A stretch of DNA of 53,709 nucleotides. Origin: Verrucomicrobiota bacterium. Lineage in GTDB: Bacteria > Verrucomicrobiota > Verrucomicrobiia > Limisphaerales > UBA1319. Position numbers and translations under genes: made by a program. Position 1 is the first letter of the stretch; each line of letters begins with the position of its first letter. The notes beneath the pieces are model-generated. The model did no database searches and was not told the origin of the DNA. It worked only from the letters and a program-made list of their open reading frames with translations. Location of the stretch: the NCBI GenBank assembly GCA_022711435.1, contig JAKLFB010000041.1:1-53709 (forward strand). The letters run 5' to 3'. Positions 16,833 through 24,767 of the stretch are shown here, piece after piece.

Positions 16833-19583
16833 ATGAAGACGGATTTTGACAGTTTCTTTGCCGCAGCCATGGGAGGCAACCTTGTTCCCTACGACTACCA
16901 GCGCCGGCTGGCCTGCGGCCGCCGGATGGCCGGCAAAAGCCCAGACGACTGGCTCCGCGGCGGGACAGACTGCCGTTCCCGCTTGATCCACATCCCCACC
17001 GGGCTCGGCAAAACGGCCGCTGTTGTGCTCGCATGGCTCTGGAACCGCTTGAGCCTGCAATCTGCCGCATCCAGCGAGCCTTGGCCTCGCCGCCTCGCTT
17101 ACTGCCTCCCCATGCGAACCCTGGTGGAACAAACGGAAGCCGAGGTCGGCAAATGGCTCAGACACTTGCAGGCCCAATCCGACCGCTTGGGGATTCGGAA
17201 ACAGGCGCAGGAAGACTTGGAGTGGCTGATCCACCATTCGCCCGTCATCCTGATGGGTGGAGAGGAAAACGAGGACGCCCGCCTCGAGTGGGACGTTCAT
17301 CCTGAGAAACCGGCCATTCTCATCGGCACGCAGGACATGTTGCTTTCGCGAGCGCTCAATCGCGGCTACGGCATGAGCCGCTACCGCTGGCCCATGCATT
17401 TCGGGCTACTCAACAACGACTGTCTCTGGGTCATGGACGAGACGCAACTGATGGGTGCCGGCTTGGAAACCAGCGCCCAGCTCGACGGCTTTCGGCAGGA
17501 CGGAAAAATGCCGGTGTTGGGCAGTTGCCCCACGTGGTGGATGAGCGCAACGCTCGATGAATCTCGCCTGGCCACAGCGGATCATTCCGTGCCCGAAAAC
17601 GGCTGGCTGCGTCTCGACCTCAGCGAGGCAGAACGCGCGAATGGCAAGCCCAGGGAACTCTTCGAAGCATCGAAGCGTATCGCCCGATGCCCGTTCACGC
17701 TTTCCTTCACAACGAAAGCGTCTTACGCCAAAACTATGGCGGCCATGATCCGAGAGCGTCATCACCTCGGAACCCTCACGCTGGCTGTCCTGAACCGGGT
17801 CTCGCGGGCGCGCGAGGTTTACGAGGCGCTGATAGGAGGGAAGAACCCGCTATGTGACCCATCCAAAGTGTCGCTGATTCATTCCCGCTTCCGTCGGCCT
17901 GACCGCAAGCGACATGAATCGCTTCTATGGGGCCAAGGCGATCGCATTGTCATCGCCACGCAGGCCATCGAAGCCGGCGTGGACGTATCGGCGCGTCTGC
18001 TCATTACCGAACTGGCTCCATGGTCCTCACTTGTCCAGCGCCTGGGACGCTGCAATCGCCGGGCCGATTTCCCGGACGCCGAAGCGATATGGATCGACAT
18101 CGAGCCGAAGGATGAACAGGACGACCTGCTCTTGCCTTACACCCGGGATGAACTCGCCAAAGCACGCGCGGCCATCGACAAGCTTGGCGACGCCAGCCCC
18201 CGCGCTTTGCATTGCGTCCAAGTGCAGCCCAAGCGAGTCGTCCGCCCTGTGATCCGCCGGCGGGATCTTGTGGAACTGTTCGACACCACGCCCGACCTTT
18301 GCGGACAGGACCTCGATATCTCCCGCTACATCCGCGATGGCGAGGACAGCGATGTACAGTTCTTCTGGCGCGAGATTCAAGGCGATGCGCCAGCCCAGAA
18401 GGAGCCGCCTCCCCGCCGGGACGAGCTCTGCCCCATTTCCATCGGCGATGCAGCCCAATTCCTGAGCAAGAAAATGACCCATGCCTGGCGATGGAATCCG
18501 CTGGCCGCGCAATGGGAAGATGCCAAAGCCGCTCGTCCTGGCGCCGTCTATCTGGTGGCCGTGGCCAGCGGCGGTTACCGCGATGATCTAGGCTGGACCC
18601 GCGATCCCGAGCACAAGCCCACAGCGCATCCGCCTACCGATGGCGCTCCCGCGACGTACGCCGGCAACCGCCTTGCCTTCGCACGCGAATGGCAAACAAT
18701 CGCCGCCCATACCCAGCACGTCGTCCAGGAGACTCGAGTCCTCTGCGCCTCACTGGGACTCGATCCCGGGTTTTCCTCCGCGCTCTCGACTGCCGCGCTT
18801 TGGCATGATGTGGGCAAGGCGCATAATGAATTCCAGAAGATGCTTAGCGCCGGCGACGCCCCTCGGGGAGGCGAGCTCTGGGCAAAATCCGCAAACAGGG
18901 ACGGTCAATGCAGCCGCCCTGGCTTCCGCCACGAGCTTGCCTCTGCGCTCGCCTGGCTGCTTGCCGGCCCGGCCGATGCTGCCGAACACGACCTTGTTGC
19001 CTATCTCATCGCCGCTCATCATGGCAAAGTCCGTCTATCCATCCGTTCGTTGCCCGGCGAAACAGGCGATCCCAAACACCTCGACGCCCCATTCGCTCGA
19101 GGGATCTGGCGGGACGACCCTCTGCCCGCGGTTCCGCTCGGCCATATCGCCACTCCGCCGCTCGCCTTGGACCTGGGTTTCATGCAGATGGGCCAAGGGC
19201 AGCATGGCCCATCATGGCTCGCCCGCACGATTGCCCTGCGCGACCTCATTGGCCCCTTCCATCTGGCCTTTCTGGAAACCATCCTTCGGGCCGCCGACGC
19301 CCGTGCGTCCAGTTGCCCAATTGCAGATCCAGAAGGCGCATCGTCCGGTATCCCCGATGCAATGGAGTTCCACGATCCCGGCCTGCCATGGGGCGGCGCC
19401 GCTCCTCTGTCGCAAGAGGAACAGTCGCTCGTGGCCGAACTCGTGGGGGATGGCCTGAGCATCCAGAAGAAATTCCGCCCCGAGCCGCTCTACAAGCGAA
19501 CGGGCAAGGGACATTACGAAGGCGGAACGGTCGAGGAAATCCGCCGCGCCAGAGAAGCGGGGATGCAGGGCGGCAAGCCATGA
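16833..19583 (+). CDS. cas3: Type I-G CRISPR helicase-nuclease Cas3 (helicase first, HD nuclease at C-terminus)
   Basis: 916 residues. Cas3 is recruited by the surveillance complex and unwinds and cuts the target DNA. The helicase is N-terminal: a Q-like motif YDYQRRLACG, Walker A HIPTGLGKT (K60), a DETQ box at 202-205, IATQAIEAGVDVSA near 373-386, and motif VI LVQRLGRCNRR from residue 400. The HD nuclease is C-terminal: H658-D659 in ALWHDVGKAHNEFQ, preceded by AHTQHVVQET and followed by LIAAHHGK. This inverted order (HD after helicase) is the hallmark of the I-G/I-U Cas3 rather than I-E or I-C. The stop overlaps the next ATG by 4 bp (ATGA). No strong ribosome site is seen at the chosen ATG, but it directly precedes the conserved N-terminus. 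Confidence 0.95.
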   Translation: MKTDFDSFFAAAMGGNLVPYDYQRRLACGRRMAGKSPDDWLRGGTDCRSRLIHIPTGLGKTAAVVLAWLWNRLSLQSAASSEPWPRRLAYCLPMRTLVEQTEAEVGKWLRHLQAQSDRLGIRKQAQEDLEWLIHHSPVILMGGEENEDARLEWDVHPEKPAILIGTQDMLLSRALNRGYGMSRYRWPMHFGLLNNDCLWVMDETQLMGAGLETSAQLDGFRQDGKMPVLGSCPTWWMSATLDESRLATADHSVPENGWLRLDLSEAERANGKPRELFEASKRIARCPFTLSFTTKASYAKTMAAMIRERHHLGTLTLAVLNRVSRAREVYEALIGGKNPLCDPSKVSLIHSRFRRPDRKRHESLLWGQGDRIVIATQAIEAGVDVSARLLITELAPWSSLVQRLGRCNRRADFPDAEAIWIDIEPKDEQDDLLLPYTRDELAKARAAIDKLGDASPRALHCVQVQPKRVVRPVIRRRDLVELFDTTPDLCGQDLDISRYIRDGEDSDVQFFWREIQGDAPAQKEPPPRRDELCPISIGDAAQFLSKKMTHAWRWNPLAAQWEDAKAARPGAVYLVAVASGGYRDDLGWTRDPEHKPTAHPPTDGAPATYAGNRLAFAREWQTIAAHTQHVVQETRVLCASLGLDPGFSSALSTAALWHDVGKAHNEFQKMLSAGDAPRGGELWAKSANRDGQCSRPGFRHELASALAWLLAGPADAAEHDLVAYLIAAHHGKVRLSIRSLPGETGDPKHLDAPFARGIWRDDPLPAVPLGHIATPPLALDLGFMQMGQGQHGPSWLARTIALRDLIGPFHLAFLETILRAADARASSCPIADPEGASSGIPDAMEFHDPGLPWGGAAPLSQEEQSLVAELVGDGLSIQKKFRPEPLYKRTGKGHYEGGTVEEIRRAREAGMQGGKP

Positions 19584-19984
19584 AGCAAGCCTGGCTCAAA
19601 CCATTCACCTGGGCGGTCATCGTCGAAACCAACCGCCAGCTTTGTCTGCCCAGCGGCGCATTGCACAAGCCCACCAGCGGCGGCTACGAACCGGCGCGCC
19701 AGCTCTGGGAGTCGCTTCATCGCAACGAAATAACGCTGGCGGAAGCCGCTGACCTCTGCAGGCGCTGTCATCGCCTTGCGCCGTTCTGCAACTTCAACGG
19801 CAACACCTTCGTGGCCGTGATCCGGCGTGTGATTGCCAGCATCGCCCTTCCACTCGACCAAGCCGCGGCATTGCGGAGCCTCGCGGGCCACATCGTGGCC
19901 GGTATTGCCACTCCAGAAGAACAGATCGCCTTTGCCGCACTGCTGGACCGTGTCGCAGCCAATCCAGGCCACACCTCATCCTGA
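19580..19984 (+). CDS. Unassigned 134-aa protein inside the type I-G cas operon
   Basis: Starts in the ATGA overlap with cas3 and ends 2 bp before cas8g, so it is embedded in the operon and probably coupled to both. The sequence is largely helical: KPFTWAVIVETNRQLCLPSG, a Leu/Glu-rich helix (WESLHRNEITLAEAADLC), a small Cys cluster CRRCHRLAPFC, then helices FVAVIRRVIASIALPLD and EEQIAFAALLDRVA. No enzyme motif, signal peptide or membrane segment is seen. I do not recognise a named Cas family. Possibilities, all inference: a separately encoded small subunit (Cas11-like), an accessory factor for Cas3 or Cas8g, or a zinc-binding regulator. Codon use and GC resemble the neighbours, so it does not look like a recent insertion. 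Confidence 0.85.
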   Translation: MKQAWLKPFTWAVIVETNRQLCLPSGALHKPTSGGYEPARQLWESLHRNEITLAEAADLCRRCHRLAPFCNFNGNTFVAVIRRVIASIALPLDQAAALRSLAGHIVAGIATPEEQIAFAALLDRVAANPGHTSS

Positions 19985-19986
19985 CC

Positions 19987-22158
19987 ATGCCAGAAATCTC
20001 TCTATCCGGCTGCTCCCCCATTCCGCTCGCCCACTATCTCAAGGCGCTGGGCATCTTGCGATTGGTTTCCGAAGACCCAGAATGTGGCGATCCGCTCGCG
20101 TCTGGCCACTGGTCCAAAGACACTTTTCTCCTCGCGAGCCAGTTGGACCGCGGCAGCCTTGTCGAGTTCTTCCTCCGCCGCTACAAGCCCACGCCAGTCA
20201 TCGCGCCCTGGAACGGAGGGAGCGGTTTCTTCCCGAAAGATAACGATAGCGCTTTGGTGGCCATCGAGCAGAGCAATGCCTCGAGGCTTTCAAAATTCCG
20301 CTGTGGAATCGCGGCAGCTCGTCACGCGCTGCGACAACTCAATCTCAGCAACAAGCCCGACGGCCAAGCCAAGGCTCTCTTGCTCCAGATCTGCCGCAAC
20401 ACGTTTCCCGAAGACGCGCTGGGCTGGCTGGATGCGGCCGTTGTCATGGGACGGGAAGGCGTGGCATTTCCGCCCCTTCTTGGGACCGGCGGCAACGATG
20501 GCCGGCTGGAGTTCACCACCAATTTCATGCAGCACCTCGTCAAGGTTATGGACCCTGCGACGGGCGAACCGACGATTGAATCCAAACGGTGGGTGCCTGC
20601 GGCCTTGTTTGGCCATCCTGCGCCGGGTCTGGCGACCAAGGCCCCTATCGGCCAGTTCTTCCCTGGCGCGGCCGGAGGTGCGAACGCTACATCCGGCTTC
20701 GACGCTCCGTCAGCGGTGAATCCATGGGATTTCATCCTGATGATTGAAGGGACATTGATCTTTGCCGCCGCATTGGTCAAACGGCTCGAAAGCGGGGCCA
20801 GTGGCGCTCTGGTTTATCCATTCTGCGTCTTGCAGGTCGGCGTCGGCTACGCCAGCGCGGCAGGCGCCGATGAAACCGAGGCGCGTTGCGAAATGTGGAT
20901 GCCCCTGTGGAGCGCGCCGACAGCAGCACCCGAGCTGCGGGCGATTTTTAGCGAAGGACGCGCGCAGGCATGGGGCCGCGCGGCGCGTAACGGCGTGGAT
21001 TTCGTGCAGGCCGCTGTGACGCTCGGTGTGGATCGAGGCATCACAGCCTTTCAGCGATACGGATTCCAGGTCCGGAACGGCCGCGCCTATTTCGCCACAC
21101 CTCTGGAGCGCGTCATCGTGCGGTGCAACGCGCGCGCGGATTGTCTTCGCGACATCGAGCGATGGCATGGCCGCCTGCGGCTCAAGGCAGGGCCGCGCGC
21201 CAACCCTGAGCCGCCCGCATTCGCTGCACGCGCTCTGCGCGATCTGGAGCGTCGCATGGTTGAGCTCTGCCGCGATGATTCGGCGGGCAGTCTTCAATCG
21301 CTGATGGCCGCGCTTGGCGCGACTGAGCGGTCGCTGGCTCGAAGTTTGAAGTGGACAACGGTCGCGCGTCTCCCGCCTCTGCATAATCTGAGAGAGCGCT
21401 GGCTCAACGATGCCAATGACAACTCGCAGGAGTTTCTTCTCGCCCAATCGCTCGCTGCCATGCGAGCGCGAATGGCCAAGGAAACACTCTGGTTCCGGCA
21501 GCACCTCGAACCGCTTGAGATGGGGGCTGCCAAGGGTCATTCCTGGGCCCATTGGGAAGACCAGCCAACCAACGATGTCGCGTGGCATGAGGGCGATTTG
21601 ACAGGCGCTCTCAACGCCATCCTGGCGCGGCGCTTGGTGCGGATCCAACAGTCCGGAGCCTGCGGCTGGCCGGACTGGTCGCCGCGCCCAGCACGTCTGG
21701 AAGACATCACCGCCTTCATCGAAGGCCGCGTGAACGAGGATCTGCTGGCGGACCTCATCTGGGGCCTTTCCCTCATCGACTGGGTCGCGGTCTCCCGCGA
21801 GGAACCAGCGCCTGAGGAGCAGGCAACTGTTCCATTTGAGGCGGGGATTCCAGGCGATGAAGCGTGTCGCATCGCGCCATCGTCCTTCTATGCTCTGATG
21901 CGGCTCTGCTTCCGCCGTTCGAGTGAAAACGACGATCCCATCCCGCTTGTGCCCGAAATTCTTTACCGAGCGATCACTGGCGACGGCAAGGCGGCGTCCG
22001 AACTGGCCGCTCGTCGTCTGCGAGCGTCGGGCAAAGCGCCGCTCGTCAAAGACCTGCGCGTTGGCGGCGACATCGCCCGGCGGACGGCGGCGGCAATGCT
22101 TTTCCCCATCAGCCCCCGCGATTTCCGCCTCCTGGAACATATGATTCTTCAACCATAA
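19987..22158 (+). CDS. csx17: Type I-G large subunit Cas8g (Csx17)
   Basis: 723 residues. The N-terminus ISLSGCSPIPLAHYLKALGI is the signature of the Csx17 family, the large subunit of the type I-G/I-U effector, which recognises PAM-side DNA and recruits Cas3. Other family-like stretches are PWNGGSGFFP, FPPLLGTGGNDGRLEFT-type sequence, NPWDFILMIEGTL and a late RRTAAAMLFP. In the I-G subtype the small-subunit function is thought to lie in the C-terminal part or an internal product of this gene. The ATG lies 2 bp after the upstream stop, implying translational coupling. Confidence 0.93.
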   Translation: MPEISLSGCSPIPLAHYLKALGILRLVSEDPECGDPLASGHWSKDTFLLASQLDRGSLVEFFLRRYKPTPVIAPWNGGSGFFPKDNDSALVAIEQSNASRLSKFRCGIAAARHALRQLNLSNKPDGQAKALLLQICRNTFPEDALGWLDAAVVMGREGVAFPPLLGTGGNDGRLEFTTNFMQHLVKVMDPATGEPTIESKRWVPAALFGHPAPGLATKAPIGQFFPGAAGGANATSGFDAPSAVNPWDFILMIEGTLIFAAALVKRLESGASGALVYPFCVLQVGVGYASAAGADETEARCEMWMPLWSAPTAAPELRAIFSEGRAQAWGRAARNGVDFVQAAVTLGVDRGITAFQRYGFQVRNGRAYFATPLERVIVRCNARADCLRDIERWHGRLRLKAGPRANPEPPAFAARALRDLERRMVELCRDDSAGSLQSLMAALGATERSLARSLKWTTVARLPPLHNLRERWLNDANDNSQEFLLAQSLAAMRARMAKETLWFRQHLEPLEMGAAKGHSWAHWEDQPTNDVAWHEGDLTGALNAILARRLVRIQQSGACGWPDWSPRPARLEDITAFIEGRVNEDLLADLIWGLSLIDWVAVSREEPAPEEQATVPFEAGIPGDEACRIAPSSFYALMRLCFRRSSENDDPIPLVPEILYRAITGDGKAASELAARRLRASGKAPLVKDLRVGGDIARRTAAAMLFPISPRDFRLLEHMILQP

Positions 22159-22172
22159 AACCAGCCAAACGC

Positions 22173-23111
22173 ATGAACCTCGATCCATTGATTGACCAAC
22201 CACGCCTGCTTCTGAAAGCCGCCCTGCGGCCGCTGCAAGGCACACGATTCCAACCCACCGGCTTCCCCGACCTCGGAGCAGCCACCTATGACGGACCGGA
22301 CGGCAAGAAGATGCTTCTGGTTGAGTCCGCTCAAAGCATGGCGAACCGGTTTGAAGCCGTCTGCTGGGACACAGTGAACGACAACTGGATTGCGCCGCTC
22401 AAGGGCCTCCCCGTCGTCAAGGTGAGGGACAAGAACGGCAAGCCTCTCACCAATTCTCTCCTTGAAGCGCACCGGCTGAACAGTCCCTACATCACGAACG
22501 CGAAAGGCTTCGAGGAAATCAAGGCCGCGATTGCCTTTGATGACAAACGCCCATTCAACCGCGATCCATTGCTTCGCGCATTGCTCAAGTACGATGTCAA
22601 CTCGCTCCTGCATGGAATCTTCTTGGAAAAAATCGCCGGAGTCATACGGCTGCCGCGTGCTCTGACCGGCTTTATCGAATCTACGGATGTCACCACGGTT
22701 GCCAGCGGAGGCGTAAAGAACGATCGCGTCCGCCCGGCCAAGGGCGAGGAAGGAAAAACCGCGAAGGAAGGCTTCGGCAACGTTCCATTCCACCGCGAAG
22801 AATTCTGCGGCAAAATGACCGTCTACTTTGGCCTCGATCTGGCCCTGATCCGCGGGTTCGGCCTCGGCTCGGAAGTCGAGGAACTCCTGGTCGCGCTGGC
22901 TCTGCTGAAGATCCAGCGTTTCCTCCGCGACGGGCTGCGGCTGAGGACTGCGTGTGATCTGGAGGTCGACGGCGGCCTAACCGTCCAAAGGCCCGATGGT
23001 TTCTCCATTCCAACACTGGCGAACTTGGAGAAGGTGCTTCCGGCCCTGATCAACAAGGCGTCCGCCTGTTTCGCCCAACCGCCGGACACCATCCTGACTT
23101 TCGAGGAATAG
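22173..23111 (+). CDS. csb1: Type I-G backbone protein Cas7g (Csb1, GSU0053 family)
   Basis: 312 residues. It would polymerise along the crRNA spacer as the effector backbone. Family marks: RFQPTGFPDLGAATY, then LLVESAQSMANRFEAVCWD near residue 48, SLLEAHRLNSPYI, FEEIKAAI, and a C-terminal half with DGGLTVQRPDG-like strand sequence. This is the GSU0053/Csb1 RAMP pattern. The gap from cas8g is 14 bp, and csb2 starts 2 bp after its stop. No separate cas7 is present, as expected for I-G. Confidence 0.95.
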   Translation: MNLDPLIDQPRLLLKAALRPLQGTRFQPTGFPDLGAATYDGPDGKKMLLVESAQSMANRFEAVCWDTVNDNWIAPLKGLPVVKVRDKNGKPLTNSLLEAHRLNSPYITNAKGFEEIKAAIAFDDKRPFNRDPLLRALLKYDVNSLLHGIFLEKIAGVIRLPRALTGFIESTDVTTVASGGVKNDRVRPAKGEEGKTAKEGFGNVPFHREEFCGKMTVYFGLDLALIRGFGLGSEVEELLVALALLKIQRFLRDGLRLRTACDLEVDGGLTVQRPDGFSIPTLANLEKVLPALINKASACFAQPPDTILTFEE

Positions 23112-23113
23112 TC

Positions 23114-24706
23114 ATGACCGTCCTCGAGCTGCGTTTCCCTGCCGGGCGTTATCATTCCACGCCCTGGGGACGGCATGTGAATGAAGGCGCGGTGGAATGG
23201 CCGCCCTCCCCGTGGCGCATCGTCCGGGCCCTCATCGCAACGTGGCATCTGAAAGCGCGGGAAATCCCGGAGGCGACCATCCGTTCGCTCGTGAACGCGA
23301 TCAGCATGCCGCCGAAATTTCGCCTGCCGCCAGCCACTACCGGCCATACCCGGCACTTCATGCCCTACAATGAAGGCAGGAACGAGAAGACCACGAAAGT
23401 CTTCGATTCCTTCATTCAACTTCCGGAGAACGGAGTTGTGCTCGTGGCGTGGGATGCAGCCCTGCCGCCGGAGGAACGCACGGCGCTGCGCGTGCTGGCC
23501 TCGCGTTTGGGCTATCTGGGCCGCGCGGAGAGCCTGGTCGAAGCGCGGGTGCTGGAAGGCGTCGCAGGGATCGAGGAAAACGCGATGCCGTTGCACGAAG
23601 AGGCCGCATTGCCAGGACGGCAGGAACTCGTCCGCCTGCTTTCTCCCGAGACACCTGCAGACTACGATTTATGGCGCAAACAGTTCATCGCGAAGAAGCA
23701 GCCCGGCTCTGAACGCACAAAAAAGCCGCGCCAGAAGGCGAATGCGCCCGCCCTTGATGTGCCTCCGGACTTGTTCGCCGCACTCCATGCCGACACCGGC
23801 AGCCTTCAGGCCGCCGGCTGGAACCTCCCGCCCGGCGCGCGATTTGTGGACTACACCCGGCCGGAGAGCGCATTTGCCCCTGCCCCCAAACCACGTCCGC
23901 GCCCCAAGAGCGTGTTGCCAACGGCAGCCCGGTACACCTTGGTGAGCGCGGTTCCCCCACGCATCACCCAGGCCATTTCCGTGGGGGACCGCGTGCATGA
24001 TGCGCTCTGCAAATGGTCGGAACAGGCCAAGGGACGTTCCGCTGTCTTCACGGGTCTGGACGCCGAGGGCAGACCGCTCGCCGGCCACCGGCATGCCCAC
24101 GTCTTCTGCGAAACAGAGGGTCCTCGAGACGCCATCACCCATGTCACCATCTGGGCTGAAATGGGTTTCGACGAGGCGGCCTGCCTGGCGCTGCGGAGGC
24201 TCAACAAGGTCTGGGGACACGGCGGACACAATATTCGACTCGTCCTGCAAGGCATCGGCCAGCCGGGCGATTTCACAGGCTGCAAGCTTTTCGGTCCGGC
24301 AACGATTTGGCGTTCTCTCACACCGTTCGTACCCACCCGGCATGGAAAGACCTTCCGCGATGGGCAGCCCAAGCTCGATCCATCGAATGGCCGGCAAATC
24401 GGCTCTCCCGGCCATGACCTGCTGCGTCTGCTGGCCGAACATCGCCATGGAACCGGCGCCCAAATCACACAGCTTGATGAACGCCAGTCTCCCTATTCGT
24501 TTGGCGATCGCCGACTGTGTTCGCTCCAGTTCCAGACGCTCCGCCACCATGGCAACGGGAGCCGGGGACACCAACATGGCGGAGCCTTCACAATCAGCTT
24601 CCCGGAACCGCGCCCAGGGCCGCTCGCCCTGGGCTATGCCGCCCATTTCGGCCTCGGCCTGTTTGTCCCAACGCCGACAACGGCCAATGACAGACGTATC
24701 GCATGA
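23114..24706 (+). CDS. csb2: Type I-G Csb2 (Cas5-Cas6 fusion, GSU0054 family)
   Basis: 530 residues. Csb2 combines a Cas5-like N-terminal half and a Cas6-like C-terminal half, so it would cut pre-crRNA and cap the 5' handle. Family marks: ELRFPAGRYHSTPWGRHVNE, EWPPSPWRIVRALIATW (~29-45), GHTRHFMPY with a following KTTKVFDSF, and in the second half GHRHAHVF, a His-rich stretch that could contribute to cleavage. A good ribosome site (GAGGA) lies 7 bases before the ATG, inside the end of csb1. Its length is somewhat greater than for a single RAMP, as expected for the fusion. Confidence 0.93.
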   Translation: MTVLELRFPAGRYHSTPWGRHVNEGAVEWPPSPWRIVRALIATWHLKAREIPEATIRSLVNAISMPPKFRLPPATTGHTRHFMPYNEGRNEKTTKVFDSFIQLPENGVVLVAWDAALPPEERTALRVLASRLGYLGRAESLVEARVLEGVAGIEENAMPLHEEAALPGRQELVRLLSPETPADYDLWRKQFIAKKQPGSERTKKPRQKANAPALDVPPDLFAALHADTGSLQAAGWNLPPGARFVDYTRPESAFAPAPKPRPRPKSVLPTAARYTLVSAVPPRITQAISVGDRVHDALCKWSEQAKGRSAVFTGLDAEGRPLAGHRHAHVFCETEGPRDAITHVTIWAEMGFDEAACLALRRLNKVWGHGGHNIRLVLQGIGQPGDFTGCKLFGPATIWRSLTPFVPTRHGKTFRDGQPKLDPSNGRQIGSPGHDLLRLLAEHRHGTGAQITQLDERQSPYSFGDRRLCSLQFQTLRHHGNGSRGHQHGGAFTISFPEPRPGPLALGYAAHFGLGLFVPTPTTANDRRIA

Positions 24707-24767
24707 ATTCCCGGAAACGCCCCCATCCTTGTTATCGAATGCAATTCCGCGTTCCACCAAATCCGCC

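Noticed and set aside
23997..24686. Upstream extension of the cas4-cas1 frame to ATG 23997
   Set aside because: It would overlap most of the second half of csb2, and the translation there has no Cas4-like sequence.
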